22,389 nucleotides of DNA from NCBI GenBank assembly GCA_003248755.1, contig QFQW01000059.1, positions 1 through 22,389 on the forward strand, given 5' to 3'. Below, one piece after another: positions 22,359 to 22,389 of this stretch; position 1 is the first letter of the stretch; every line of letters starts with the position of its first letter. The notes beneath the pieces are model-generated. The model made no database searches, was not told the origin of the DNA, and saw nothing but the letters and a program-made list of their open reading frames with translations. Source of the stretch: Chryseobacterium sp. (GTDB lineage Bacteria; Bacteroidota; Bacteroidia; Flavobacteriales; Weeksellaceae). Both the position numbers and the translations under genes were made by a program.

Positions 22359-22389
22359 TCTAAAATCTAAAATCTAAAATCTAAAATCT
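22359..22389 (+). repeat. TCTAAAA heptamer tandem array at the right edge
   Basis: Four perfect copies of the 7-base unit TCTAAAA plus TCT, running off the window. It is the same unit, in the same orientation, as the two AAAATCT copies before nuoB 5.3 kb away. By analogy with the other nuo spacers, it probably leads into the start of the next gene, possibly nuoG. Confidence 0.85.

Noticed and set aside
22359..22389. CRISPR array
   Set aside because: The units are 7 bases with no spacers and there are no cas genes; it is a simple tandem repeat.

Overview
The window looks like a chromosomal segment of a low-GC member of the Bacteroidota, class Flavobacteriia, probably Chryseobacterium or a close relative. 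The signs are: perfect TAnnTTTG promoter elements (the Bacteroidetes -7 motif) before several genes; two secreted proteins with type IX secretion (T9SS) C-terminal tails; a short-chain-dehydrogenase-type L-threonine dehydrogenase; separate (unfused) nuoC and nuoD; and very AT-rich spacers with little Shine-Dalgarno signal. The genus is inferred from recognising the proteins, not from a search. No tRNA, rRNA, CRISPR array, transposase or phage gene was seen. No gene-free stretch exceeds 300 bases.

Layout. 97-3339 (+) is a large outer-membrane beta-rich protein of unknown role, facing a two-domain rhodanese (3446-4267, -). Next come two tandem T9SS-secreted seven-repeat FG-GAP propeller genes (4350-5906, broken by one in-frame stop, and 5917-7368, intact; both -). 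They have a strong terminator downstream and a clear promoter upstream. Directly upstream of that promoter lie clustered ATACC repeats, and then a membrane-anchored TPR/LuxR-type regulator on the same strand (7657-9078). This regulator-operator-propeller set is the most coherent accessory unit in the window.

9216-16443 is ordinary housekeeping sequence: L-threonine dehydrogenase, a degenerate polysaccharide-deacetylase-like protein, a perfect bidirectional terminator, a membrane metallophosphoesterase, a ketoacyl-ACP synthase III-family enzyme, a YigZ-family protein, a membrane zinc peptidase, a GNAT-family protein and a 61-residue membrane protein.

16564-22389 is the front of a complex I operon, nuoA-B-C-D-E-F, followed on the same strand by a signal-peptide-bearing outer-membrane-like protein where nuoG might be expected. 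nuoB-C and nuoE-F are nearly contiguous. The A-B, C-D and D-E spacers (108, 78 and 119 bp) are instead filled with degenerate 7-bp repeats folded into long imperfect palindromes that run right up to the next start codon. A clean 7-bp tandem array (TCTAAAA) also runs off the right edge. These heptamer-built palindromes are the most unusual signal in the window, together with the precisely placed nonsense codon in the first propeller gene.
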